This document shows, one piece after another, positions 45,440-58,190 of a stretch of DNA of 64,000 nt. How positions within the stretch are numbered: the first letter of the stretch is position 1; each line of letters starts with the position of its first letter. The stretch is from Dallia pectoralis (lineage: Eukaryota; Chordata; Actinopteri; Esociformes; Umbridae): assembly GCA_029465975.1 (NCBI GenBank), contig CM055754.1, positions 220,421 through 284,420 on the forward strand, in the 5' to 3' direction. The position numbers and the translations under genes were made by a program. The notes beneath the pieces are model-generated. The model did no database searches. It was not told where the DNA came from and saw only the letters and a list, made by a program, of their open reading frames with translations.

Positions 45440-46712
45440 ACATCATCTGTCACCTGTCACCTTTCATCTGTCACCTTTCATCTGTCCCCTGTCACCTGTC
45501 ACATGTCACCTGTCACCTGTCACCTTTCATCTGTCACATGTCACATGTCACATGTCCCCTGTCACCTGTCACCATTCATCTGTCCCCTGTCACATGTCAC
45601 CTTTCATCTGTCACATGTCACCTTTCATCTGTCACAAGTCACATGTCCCCTGTCACCTGTCCCCTGTCATCTGTCACATGTCACCTTTCATCTGTCACAT
45701 GTCACCTTTCATCTGTCACCTGTCACCTGTCACATGTCACCTGTCACCTTTCATCTGTCACATGTCACATGTCCCCTGTCACCTGTCACCTTTCATCTGT
45801 CACCTGTCACATGTCACATGTCACCTGTCACCTGTCACATGTCACCTTTCACCTGTCACATGTCACCTGTCACCTGTCACATGTCCCCTGTCACCTTTCA
45901 TCTGTCACCTGTCACCTGTCACCTGTCACATGTCACATGTCACCTGTCACCTGTCACCTTTCATCTGTCACATGTCACATGTCCCCTGTCACCTTTCATC
46001 TGTCACATGTCCCCTGTCACCTGTCACCTTTCATCTGTCACATGTCACATGTCACATGTCCCCTGTCACCTTTCATCTGTCCCCTGTCACCTGTCACCTT
46101 TCATCTGTCCCCTGTCACATGTCACCTGTCACCTTTCATCTGTCACATGTCACCTTTCATCTGTCACATGTCACATGTCCCCTGTCATCTGTCACATGTC
46201 ATCTGTCACATGTCACCTGTCACATGTCCCCTGTCATCTGTCACCTTTCATCTGTCACATGTCCCCTGTCACCTTTCATCTGTCCCCTGTCACATGTCAC
46301 CTGTCACCTTTCATCTGTCACATGTCACCTTTCATCTGTCACATGTCACATGTCCCCTGTCATCTGTCACATGTCATCTGTCACATGTCACCTGTCACAT
46401 GTCACCTGTCACATGTCACCTGTCACATGTCACCTTTCATCTGTCACCTGTCACCTTTCATCTGTCACATGTCACCTGTCACATGTCCCCTGTCACATGT
46501 CACCTTTCATCTGTCACCTGTCACATGTCCCCTGTCACCTTTCATCTGTCCCCTGTCACCTGTCACATGTCACCTTTCATCTGTCACCTGTCACCTTTCA
46601 CATGTCCCCTGTCATCTGTCACTTGTCACCTTTCATCTGTCACCTGTCACATGTCCCCTGTCCCCTGTCACATGTCCCCTGTCACCTGTCACCTGTCACA
46701 AGTCCCCTGCCA
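45440..46712. repeat. 1.27 kb array of TGTCAC-type 10-bp words
   Basis: Built from four words, TCACCTG, TCACATG, CCCCTG and ACCTTTCATC, each joined by TGTC. Longer blocks recur (for example 46130-46200 and 46300-46390), indicating higher-order duplication. Confidence 0.93.
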
Positions 46713-46924
46713 ACTCCACTATGCCAAATCCACTATGCCAGTACAGCTCCCTCTCCCCCAGTCTCCCCCTATCTTTCTTTTGTAGTAAAAATGATTCAGT
46801 ACCGGGGAAGACCAGCAGGGGGCAGTAGTGCCCTAGTATTGGTCTCTTCGGCTTTTCCTCAGAGCTGCTCACAATGGGGATCTGCCTGAGGGGGAAATGT
46901 TGCTTTTTTATGTCTGTAAGCCCA

Positions 46925-47060
46925 TATCCCTTTAATCCACAGTCATGATTGACAATCATGATTTAGAGTATATGGTGTCCCATTCTAATCCATCAGCAAT
47001 GATTTCATTTGCATATCTTCCGTGTGTTGGCCTCGTTTTGGAGAAAACCACTGCCTTTGT
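46925..47060. promoter_or_regulatory. Candidate enhancer with OTX-, PBX- and POU-like sites
   Basis: A perfect 9+1+9 palindrome TCATGATTGACAATCATGA lies at 46943-46961 with a PBX/MEIS-like TGATTGACA core. TAATCC (K50 homeodomain) occurs at 46933-46938 and 46986-46991, and octamer ATTTGCAT at 47007-47014. Unique sequence between repeats. Confidence 0.35.
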
Positions 47061-47116
47061 AAAGGATACCCAGAGAAAAAAGAAAAAAAGGCAGAGAGCT
47101 AAGAAGACAGTGAAAC

Positions 47117-47177
<61 letters not shown>
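47117..47177. repeat. (AT)n(AG)n microsatellite
   Basis: About 11 AT and 20 AG dinucleotides in succession; simple repeat. Confidence 0.95.
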
Positions 47178-47183
<6 letters not shown>

Positions 47184-47346
47184 TAAATGCATATAGAGAC
47201 AGAGATAAAGAGACAGTGAGAAATAGAAAAGAAAGAATGAATGGATGTTTGTGCTTTTTGCCAGAAGGCAGATGGAGAGTCTCCAGACTCTGGACCCCGG
47301 TCTTCCTTAGCTTATTCCTCTTCAGCAACACTTTTTTTCTGACAAA

Positions 47347-47372
47347 GACACACACACACACACACACACACA
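47347..47372. repeat. (AC)n microsatellite
   Basis: About 12 AC dinucleotides. Confidence 0.95.
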
Positions 47373-47499
47373 GATACACAATACATCAAAACAAACAGAC
47401 ACACCTTACAAATATAAAAGCACACAGAAGACACCAGAGCAGAAACAGACACAGAGAGACGCGGTGGGACAGAGGAACACAGATACCCCCTCACACGTT

Positions 47500-48426
47500 G
47501 CTAAACTAAATTGGTATTTGCTCATTTTCTATCCAAGTCAGGCTTAATTATAATCATGGGAGTTTCTGTATAATCTCTGGAAGGTATTAAATATTACCCA
47601 GAACACACCACAGCAAAAAGGAAACATATAAATACTCACAATTATTTTCTGGTCATAATACCAAGGAGACATGAAATTATACAGGATGTTTGGCAAACCT
47701 TCAGAGAGCATCCACACTTTATCAATGATGGTTGTGTGCAGGAGAGGAACACAGTTCTCAGGTCAGTGACTGAATATCCTGCAAATACATACAGATTTTT
47801 ATATGAGGCCTTAATTGTCAATATAAACAATTTCATATTTGACTCACTGTTTCAGGTTTTTTAAATGTTTTAATATTGTATTTGGTTTATATAAGTTATA
47901 AATGATTTATGTGAGGGTTGTCATTACTACACCTGCAACTACTTTCGAATGAAGCAAAATGGGTCAAATTGTTATTATAATATTATTTCATTATATATGA
48001 GGCATCATTTTTCAAATGTACAGGAAACTGCCCAGTGTTTTTGAAACACATTCCTCAACACATGATATAAATGTGAATTTCTGTTGTAAAGGTAAACCTA
48101 GTGACCTTGGAACATATCAATCTCACACCTTCATGATGGTTTATTCATTTTTTCCTCAATCCCTCAGACCATGATATCCAGGTCATCTAGGTTATCAGGT
48201 CTCTATAAAAGAGTGAATAGATGTTCAGGTATCTTTTTAGCCCATTGTACCTTTATGAGACCACCACATTTTGCAATTAACTTTTTGACACTGAGCCTGG
48301 CCAAGCCTTTTTAACAGAACACTTCTCTTTAAGATGGAAACTGTGTGATAATCTGCCTTTATCTACATAGTTGTATTGTGTGTTTGGGGCTGACAGGTGT
48401 TTATGTTTACAAACGGTAGAAAATCA
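47500..48426. other. Unique AT-rich intergenic DNA; possible non-coding element at its left end
   Basis: No gene. 47500-47610 (TTGGTATTTGCTCATTTTC, GGCTTAATTATAATCATGGG) is compositionally like the other candidate non-coding elements. The rest is ordinary AT-rich sequence. Confidence 0.4.
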
Positions 48427-48685
48427 CTCTAGCCTGGAGACAACATTGTAAAAGCACACTGTAGAATCACACTTTCCTGGAGACAACTCTGTAGAATCAC
48501 ACTGTAGAATCACACTTTCCTGGAGACAACACTGTAGAATCACACTGTAGAATCACACTGTAGAATCACACTTTCCTGGAGACAACTCTGTAGAATCACA
48601 CTGTAGAATCACACTTTCCTGGAGTACAACTCTGCAGAATCACACTGTAGAATCACACTGTAGATTCACACTTTCTTCTAGACAA
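48427..48685. repeat. Short irregular tandem repeat
   Basis: Units TGTAGAATCACAC with optional TTTCCTGGAGACAAC, about 12 partial copies. Confidence 0.9.
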
Positions 48686-49680
48686 CACTAATGGGACACA
48701 TTGATTACAACAGATAAACACAACAGTTTAGGAAAATACACAATCTTTTTTACGAAATCTAAAATAACTTAAATAGTTTGATGATCACACAGATGTGATT
48801 GGGTAAGGGTTAACAGGCTACAACAAGCATGTGGAAACATTGATTTTACTACACAATTATAACAAGTTTTATGAAGATTTGGAATTGGCTTAACATTTGG
48901 ACATTCTGTATATCTTCTGAGAAATGTTTTAATTTGAGGTCCACTCAAACGAAATAATAACTCAGATTGAAGAATTCAATTTGTTTTATTTTTTTGTTTT
49001 TGTATTATGTACATTAGTGTACAATATTCTTAAATTAAATGACCATATCTATATCTTTAATTTATATTAATTCCATAGGGTTGATCCCAGTGAAACGGAT
49101 GGACAGACTTGTATCTCCCCATTTCACCTCCATGTTCATTTCTCCCCATTTCACCTCCAGGTGCATTTCTCCCCATTTCACCTCCATGTGACCACCAACC
49201 ACACAAACTGATCTGCAATCAGCACTGTTTACTGGATTCATTGAATCCTTGTCTTAATCTGTCACCCGCCTTCAGTCTGTTATAAAATCTCCTCTTTTCC
49301 CATTTTAAGAAATTAAACTCTTGTACTTGATACAGCTAACAGGATTTTCTTAAATTACTTTATAAAGACCATCTTTTAACTTTCGTCTTTCTCTCTATCC
49401 ATTCATTAGCAGGTCTGCCTGGAGGCTCACATCAATTGGTTGGGTTAAAGTTGCAAAGTTAGACAGTCAACTCAACGCTCACGGTGGTTTGTGGACGAGA
49501 GAGGGTGGTTGGAGTGGGGGGAGGGCAGAATTATTAATTTATAAAGTATTATAAAAAATAAAGAGATTGAATTAGGAATATTGGCCCGCTTTTATCCAAC
49601 ACAGCTAGCCTCAGGGACTTACTGTGGTGAAGGACATTATGCAAATGTTTTCTCTCTTTGCCCGCTATCTTCTCCTTCCC
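48686..49680. promoter_or_regulatory. Unique DNA with candidate regulatory islands
   Basis: No coding exon. Two islands stand out: 49195-49480 (ATCAATTGGTTGGG, TGGATTCATTGAATCC) and 49540-49660, the latter with a perfect octamer ATGCAAAT at 49639-49646. A small triplicated CTCCCCATTTCACCTCCA lies at 49115-49190. Confidence 0.3.
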
Positions 49681-50135
49681 TTTCTGTCTTCCTCTCATTG
49701 CGTCTCCCTCCCTCTCCCTCCCTCTCCCTCCCTCTCCCTCCCTCCCTCTCCCTCTCTCCCTCCCCCCCCCTCCCTCTCTCCCTCTCTCCCACCCCCTCTC
49801 TCCCTCTCTCCCTCTCTCCCTCTCTCCCTCTCTCCCTCTCTCCCTCTCTCCCTCTCTCCCACCCCCTCTCCCTCTCTCCCTCTCCCACCCCCTCTCCCTA
49901 TCCCTCTCTCCCCCTCTCTTCACTCTCTTTCTCCCTCTCTTTCATCCTGTCCCTATCTATCTATCTTGTCTACCTCTATATCTGTCTCCTGTAGGAACTT
50001 CCCTTTAGTTGTCTCTCTCTCTTTCTCCTCTCTTCAACGGTTTCCCCCACTTCTCCTTTCTTTTTCCTCTCCCTCCTCTGGGTTTACCATCTTCCTTGTG
50101 TCTTTCTTTCTCCCTCTCTCTGTACATCTCTTACT
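49681..50135. repeat. CT-rich low-complexity tract
   Basis: Dominated by CTCCCTCTCT units on the plus strand for 250 bp, then decaying. ORFs over it on either strand (serine/proline/leucine; glutamate/arginine/glycine) are artefacts. Confidence 0.93.
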
Positions 50136-50266
50136 CATTAAGTGCTGATTGAGTTTTCAAGATTTCTACGAGCAAACTAGAGAGAAAAAAGGATGTCTGC
50201 CTTTCTTTGTGTTGATAAAGAAGGGGATATATATTTTGATTTATATAACCCTCATCCCCCAAATAA

Positions 50267-50300
50267 ACCCTAACCCTAACCCTAACCCTAACCCTAACCC
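50267..50300. repeat. Short interstitial telomeric repeat (CCCTAA)5
   Basis: Five perfect CCCTAA units on the plus strand. Confidence 0.93.
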
Positions 50301-50884
50301 ACATGAGACATGTGTAATAGTCATAGTCCAAGAAGATGGACTGGCATGGTTGATAAGGCGAGGATGACCAGGTGGAAGGAGAAGGCCAAAAATAGGAGAT
50401 CAGGAGGAGGCCGAGATGAGACCAGGAAAAGGCCAAGAGGAGGTCAAGAGGAGGATATGGATAGGACGAGGCCAGGAGGAGCAGAAGGCTTGGAGATGGC
50501 CAGGATGAGGCCAGGGTGAGGCCAGAAAGAGGAGGAAGCTCATTTGCATATTCATGTCCTGACATATAAGCATACATATATAAGCATATCACCTTGACAT
50601 ATGACAAGTGCTGACATATCAGTGCTGACATATAAGCTTATCACCTTGAGGTATTTCAGGCGTACACAAAAGTAACGATATAGTTACAACATTTGCTGAG
50701 AAGTAAAATAGACAAGTAATAATTATAAACAAGAATTAGGGTGTAAGGACAGAATGATTAAAAAAAACTCAAAATCAAACCCATAAAACTATTGATAAAC
50801 ACATCATCCTCATTTTAGCCTAAAATAATGACTAGGTACAGTATTTATCATAAGAGGGAGAAAGCAGAATGGGGGGGGCACTGA
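50301..50884. other. Unique intergenic DNA, no gene seen
   Basis: Purine-rich AGGAGG-type sequence on the left, then AT-rich with repeated GACATAT words at 50560-50640. Confidence 0.5.
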
Positions 50885-51213
50885 GAACAGCTCTGAAACC
50901 CCAGAGGTGAGGGCTCTGAAACCCCATAGGTGAGGGCTCTGAAACCCCATAGGTGAGGGCTCTGAAGCCCCATAGGTGAGGGCTCTGAAGCCCCATAGGT
51001 GAGGGCTCTGAAACCCCATAGGTGAGGGCTCTGAAGCCCCATAGGTGAGGGCTCTGAAGCCCCATAGGTGAGGGCTCTGAAGCCCCATAGGTGAGGGCTC
51101 TGAAGCCCCATAGGTGAGGGCTCTGAAGCCCCATAGGTGAGGGCTCTGAAACCCGATAGGTGAGGGCTCTGAAGCCCCATAGGTGAGGGCTCTGAAACCC
51201 CATAGGTGAGGGC
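50885..51213. repeat. 23-bp minisatellite, about 14 copies
   Basis: GGTGAGGGCTCTGAAGCCCC plus ATA units with AAACCCC variants. Each unit carries a short GGGCT...AGCCC inverted repeat, so single strands could fold into serial hairpins. Confidence 0.94.
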
Positions 51214-51227
51214 TTTTAGGTCCCTAT

Positions 51228-54200
51228 GTGTATATGTATACCAGCTATATACCCACTCTATACCAGCTATATACCCACTCTATACCAGCTATATACCAGC
51301 TCTATACCAGCTAAATACCCACTCTATACCCACTCTATACCAGCTATATATCCACTCTATACCAGCTAAATACCCACTCTATACCCACTCTATACCAGCT
51401 ATATACCCGCTCTATACCAGCTATATACCCGCTCTATACCAGCTAAATACACACTCTATACCCACTCTATACCAGCTATATACCCACTCTATACCCACTC
51501 TATACCAGCTATATACCCACTCTATACCCACTCTATACCAGCTATATACCCGCTCTATACCAGCTAAATACACACTCTATACCCACTCTATACCAGCTAT
51601 ATATCCACTCTATACCAGCTAAATACACACTCTATACCCACTCTATACCAGCTATATACCCGCTCTATACCAGCTATATACCCGCTCTATACCAGCTAAA
51701 TACACACTCTATACCCACTCTATACCAGCTATATACCCACTCTATACCAGCTCTATACCCACTCTATACCAGCTATATACCCACTATATTCCCACTCTAT
51801 ACCAGCTCTATATCCACTCTATACCAGCTATATACCCACTCTATACCAGCTCTATATCCACTCTATACCAGCTATATACCCACTCTATACCAGCTATATA
51901 CCCACTCTATACCAGCTATATACCCACTCTATACCAACTATATACCCACTCTATACCAGCTCTATATCCACTCTATACCAGCTATATACCCACTCTATAC
52001 CAGCTATATACCCACTGTATACCAGCTATATACCCACTGTATACCAGCTATATACCCACTGTATACCAGCTATATACCCACTCTATACCAGCTCTATACC
52101 CGCTCTATACCAGCTATATACCTGCTCTATACCAGCTATATACCCACTCTATACCAGCTATATACCCACTCTATACCAGCAATATACCCGCTCTATACCC
52201 ACTCTATACCAGCTATATACCCACTCTATACCAGCTCTATATCCACTCTATACCAGCTCTATATCCACTCTATACCAGCTATATACCAACTCTATACCAG
52301 CTATATACCAACTCTATACCAGCTATATACCCACTCTATACCAGCTATATACCCACTCTATACCAGCTATATACCCACTCTATACCAGCTATATACCCAC
52401 TCTATACCAGCTATATACCCACTATACCAGCTATATACCCGCTCTATACCAACTATATATCCACTGTATACCAGCTATATACCCACTCTATACCAGCTAT
52501 ATACCCACTGTATACCAGTTATATACCCACTATATACCAGCTATATACCCGCTCTATACCAGCTATATACCCGCTCTATATCAGCTATATACACCGCTCT
52601 ATAACAGCTATATACCCACTCTATACCAGCTATATACCCGCTCTATACCAGCTATATACCCGCTCTATACCAGCTAAATACACACTCTATACCCACTCTA
52701 TACCAGCTATATACCCACTCTATACCAGCTCTATACCCACTCTATACCCACTCTATACCAGCTATATACCCACTATATTCCCACTCTATACCAGCTATAT
52801 ACCCACTCTATACCAGCTATATACCCACTCTATACCAGCTATATACCCACTCTATACCAGCAATATACCCGCTCTATACCCACTCTATACCAGCTATATA
52901 CCCACTCTATACCAGCTCTATATCCACTCTATACCAGCTCTATATCCACTCTATACCAGCTATATACCCACTCTATACCAGCTATATACCCACTATACCA
53001 GCTATATACCCACTCTATACCAGCTCTATACCCACTCTATACCAGCTATATACCCACTCTATACCAGCTATATACCCACTCTATACCAGCTATATACCCA
53101 CTCTATACCAGCTATATACCCACTCTATACCAGCTCTATATCCACTCTATACCAGCTCTATATCCACTCTATACCAGCTATATACCCACTCTATACCAGC
53201 TATATACCCACTGTATACCAGCTATATACCCACTCTATACCAGCTATATACCCGCTCTATACCAACTATATACCCACTCTATACCAGCTATATACCCACT
53301 CTATACCAGCTATATACCCACTGTATACCAGCTATATACCCACTCTATACCAGCTATATACCCACTCTATACCAGCAATATACCCGCTCTATACCCACTC
53401 TATACCAGCTATATACCCACTCTATACCAGCTCTATATCCACTCTATACCAGCTCTATATCCACTCTATACCAGCTATATACCCACTCTATACCAGCTAT
53501 ATACCCACTATACCAGCTATATACCCACTCTATACCAGCTATATACCCACTCTATACCAGCTATATACCCACTCTATACCAGCTATATACCCACTCTATA
53601 CCAGCTATATACCCACTCTATACCAGCTATATACCCACTCTATACCAGCTATATACCCACTATACCAGCTATATACCCGCTCTATACCAACTATATACCC
53701 ACTGTATACCAGTTATATACCCACTATATACCAGCTATATACCCGCTCTATACCAGCTATATACTCGCTCTATATCAGCTATATACACCACTCTATACCA
53801 GCTATATACCCACTCTATACCAGCTATATACCCACTCTATACCAGCTATATACCCACTATACCAGCTATATACCCGCTCTATACCAACTATATATCCACT
53901 GTATACCAGCTATATACCCACTCTATACCAGCTATATACCCACTGTATACCAGTTATATACCCACTATATACCAGCTATATACCCGCTCTATACCAGCTA
54001 TATACCCGCTCTATATCAGCTATATACACCGCTCTATAACAGCTATATACCCACTCTATACCAGCTATATACCCGCTCTATACCAGCTATATACCCGCTC
54101 TATACCAGCTAAATACACACTCTATACCCACTCTATACCAGCTATATACCCACTCTATACCAGCTCTATACCCACTCTATACCCACTCTATACCAGCTAT

Positions 54201-57182
54201 ATACCCACTATATTCCCACTCTATACCAGCTATATACCCACTCTATACCAGCTATATACCCACTCTATACCAGCTATATACCCACTCTATACCAGCAATA
54301 TACCCGCTCTATACCCACTCTATACCAGCTATATACCCACTCTATACCAGCTCTATATCCACTCTATACCAGCTCTATATCCACTCTATACCAGCTATAT
54401 ACCCACTCTATACCAGCTATATACCCACTCTATACCAGCTATATACCCACTATACCAGCTATATACCCACTCTATACCAGCTATATACCCACTCTATACC
54501 AGCTATATACCCACTCTATACCAGCTATATACCCACTCTATACCAGCTATATACCCACTCTATACCAGCTATATACCCACTCTATACCAGCTCTATATCC
54601 ACTCTATACCAGCTCTATACCCACTCTATACCAGCTATATACCCACTCTATACCAGCTATATACCCACTCTATACCAGCTATATACCCACTCTATACCAG
54701 CTATATACCCGCTCTATACCAACTATATACCCACTCTATACCAGCTATATACCCACTCTATACCAGCTATATACCCACTGTATACCAGCTATATACCCAC
54801 TCTATACCAGCTATATACCCACTCTATACCAGCAATATACCCGCTCTATACCCACTCTATACCAGCTATATACCCACTCTATACCAGCTCTATATCCACT
54901 CTATACCAGCTCTATATCCACTCTATACCAGCTATATACCCACTCTATACCAGCTATATACCCACTATACCAGCTATATACCCACTCTATACCAGCTATA
55001 TACCCACTCTATACCAGCTATATACCCACTCTATACCAGCTATATACCCACTCTATACCAGCTATATACCCACTCTATACCAGCTATATACCCACTCTAT
55101 ACCAGCTATATACCCACTATACCAGCTATATACCCGCTCTATACCAACTATATACCCACTGTATACCAGTTATATACCCACTATATACCAGCTATATACC
55201 CGCTCTATACCAGCTATATACTCGCTCTATATCAGCTATATACACCACTCTATACCAGCTATATACCCACTCTATACCAGCTATATACCCACTCTATACC
55301 AGCTATATACCCACTATACCAGCTATATACCCGCTCTATACCAACTATATATCCACTGTATACCAGCTATATACCCACTCTATACCAGCTATATACCCAC
55401 TGTATACCAGTTATATACCCACTATATACCAGCTATATACCCGCTCTATACCAGCTATATACCCGCTCTATATCAGCTATATACACCGCTCTATAACAGC
55501 TATATACCCACTCTATACCAGCTATATACCCGCTCTATACCAGCTATATACCCGCTCTATACCAGCTAAATACACACTCTATACCCACTCTATACCAGCT
55601 ATATACCCACTCTATACCAGCTCTATACCCACTCTATACCCACTCTATACCAGCTATATACCCACTATATTCCCACTCTATACCAGCTATATACCCACTC
55701 TATACCAGCTATATACCCACTCTATACCAGCTCTATATCCACTCTATACCAGCTATATACCCACTCTATACCAGCTCTATACCCACTCTATACCAGCTAT
55801 ATACCCACTCTATACCAGCTATATACCCACTCTATACCAGCTATATACCCACTCTATACCAGCTATATACCCACTCTATACCAGCTCTATATCCACTCTA
55901 TACCAGCTCTATATCCACTCTATACCAGCTATATACCCACTCTATACCAGCTATATACCCACTCTATACCAGCTATATACCCACTCTATACCAGCTATAT
56001 ACCCACTCTATACCAGCTATATACCCACTCTATACCAGCTCTATACCCACTCTATACCAGCTATATACCCACTCTATACCAGCTATATACCCACTCTATA
56101 CCAGCTATATACCCACTCTATACCAGCTATATACCCACTCTATACCAGCTCTATATCCACTCTATACCAGCTCTATATCCACTCTATACCAGCTATATAC
56201 CCACTCTATACCAGCTATATACCCACTGTATACCAGCTATATACCCACTCTATACCAACTATATACCCACTGTATACCAGCTATATACCCACTCTATACC
56301 AGCTATATACCCGCTCTATACCAACTATATACCCACTCTATACCAGCTATATACCCACTCTATACCAGCTATATACCCACTGTATACCAGCTATATACCC
56401 ACTCTATACCAGCTATATACCCACTCTATACCAGCAATATACCCGCTCTATACCCACTCTATACCAGCTATATACCCACTCTATACCAGCTCTATATCCA
56501 CTCTATACCAGCTCTATATCCACTCTATACCAGCTATATACCCACTCTATACCAGCTATATACCCACTATACCAGCTATATACCCACTCTATACCAGCTA
56601 TATACCCACTCTATACCAGCTATATACCCACTCTATACCAGCTATATACCCACTCTATACCAGCTATATACCCACTCTATACCAGCTATATACCCACTAT
56701 ACCAGCTATATACCCGCTCTATACCAACTATATACCCACTGTATACCAGCTATTTACCCACTCTATACCAGCTATATACCCACTGTATACCAGTTATATA
56801 CCCACTATATACCAGCTATATACCCGCTCTATACCAGCTATATACCCGCTCTATATCAGCTATATACACCGCTCTATAACAGCTATATACCCACTCTATA
56901 CCCGCCCTATACCAGCTATATACCCGCTCTATAACAGCTATATACCCACTCTATACCCGCTCTATACCAGCTATATACCCAATCTATACCAGCTCTATAC
57001 CCACTATATGCCAGCTCTATGCCCACTCTATACCCACTATATGCCAGCTCTATGTCCACTCTATACCCACTATATGCCAGCTCTATCCCCACTCTATACC
57101 CACTATATGCCAGCTCTATCACCACTATATGCCAGCTCTATGCCCACTCTATACCCACTATATGCCAGCTCTATGCCCACTC
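51228..57182. repeat. 5.95 kb TATA-rich minisatellite with 1.4 kb higher-order repeats
   Basis: Basic words CTATATACCCA, CTCTATACCAG, CTCTATATCCA and CTAAATACACA in 10-11 bp steps. The rare string ACACCGCTCTATAACAGC occurs at 52591, 54026, 55483 and 56866, spaced 1435, 1457 and 1383 bp, marking four copies of a higher-order unit. The final 180 bp shift to CTATATGCCAGCTCTATG. No promoter function should be read into the TATA strings. Confidence 0.96.
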
Positions 57183-57670
57183 TTATTTTCCTTTTATTAT
57201 GAGCACGGGCACCATGACTCAGAGGGCTAATATTGTTTTGCCTCCGACAGCCAGTTGGCACAGACTGGTGTTCATTTCAGCTAGCCCCCCCATCGTACCT
57301 TTCCTTTGTGTTGCATCAGGGTGGGGGGTGGAGGCAGACCAGCCACGTCGACAGAAAGCTAACATTTAATTACTTTTGTTGAATTAATTAAGAGGAAAAC
57401 TTTTGGGTCCCAGGAACAAAAGTGAGACTGGCAGGAGGTGGTGGTCTACGATGGGCACAGGGTGCAGGGAAGGCTGGCTGTTTGGTACTTTGGATTTAAA
57501 TTAAAGTAGGTTCCCTGGTGGGCCCGTCTCACTGGGCCCCAGAGCTCATATGGACCCTTCAGAGGACTTTATTGGTACCAGACTTACAACCATCCATCAT
57601 TGTCACAGTTTATCCCAGCTGACCGGGTCACACTGGAGCTGGATACCTGACCTGAAACTGGGATATAACA
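57183..57670. promoter_or_regulatory. Unique island, candidate non-coding element
   Basis: Repeat-free with motifs CATGACTCAGAGGGC (AP-1/MAF-like), GTTGAATTAATTAAGAGG and CAGCCAGTTGGCAC (NFI-like half-sites TTGGC). No coding exon. Conservation is untested. Confidence 0.3.
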
Positions 57671-57726
57671 TGTAACCCTAATCTAACCCTAACCCAACCT
57701 TAACCCTAATCTAACCCTAACCCTAC
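57671..57726. repeat. Interstitial telomeric repeat, degenerate
   Basis: TAACCCTAATCTAACCC-type units, about eight hexamers with substitutions. Confidence 0.88.
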
Positions 57727-57779
57727 CAAATATTCCATTGGGACCACAAAGGGCTCCAAAAGACTAGTGCTGACCTGCA

Positions 57780-57900
57780 CACACACTGTAAACACACCGT
57801 GCACACGCCCACGCCCACACTCACGCCCACAGACGCCCACGCCCACACGCACGCGCACGCACGCACACACACAACATGTACACACACTCTGCACACACAC
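57780..57900. repeat. CACA/CACGC low-complexity tract
   Basis: Alternating CAC and CACGC words including CpG-rich CGCACGCACGC. Confidence 0.85.
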
Positions 57901-57904
57901 TACA

Positions 57905-58190
57905 CTTATCCTGATCAGGTTAACTGAAGGCAAATGAAAGCAGTGAGACCCAGAGAATAGATGAATAGATGAGGCCACAGCCATGCTTAGGAATAGCTTA
58001 TAAATGAGATCCAGGCATTTATTTGTCAGGGTGTCTGCCTGCTCATTTCCCATCTCTGCACTGTGAATATGCATGAGGATTTGTGAGGTATAAATAGCAG
58101 AGGTGTCCATATTTCCTCTACATTTTCCATCAGCACAGAGAAAAGCTTTAATGGGCTTATTATCAAGCACATTACATCAGTAGTCGTTTT
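57905..58190. promoter_or_regulatory. Candidate conserved non-coding element
   Basis: Repeat-free island with GCTTATAAATGAGATCC, GAATATGCATGAGGAT, GGTATAAATAGCAG, CCATATTTCC (near-CArG) and AAGCTTTAATGGGC. No open frame of credible length. Resembles vertebrate developmental enhancer sequence; untested. Confidence 0.35.

Noticed and set aside
45400..46889. Three overlapping 445-465 codon ORFs of HLSPVTC type
   Set aside because: Three open frames over the same low-complexity array cannot all be genes and none has non-repeat coding context.
51228..57182. Hundreds of TATA-box-like strings as promoters
   Set aside because: They are part of a tandem array with no associated start site or gene.
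57706..58170. 154-codon minus-strand ORF
   Set aside because: Crosses a CA/CACGC tract and telomere-like sequence, no recognisable domain and no splice or promoter context.
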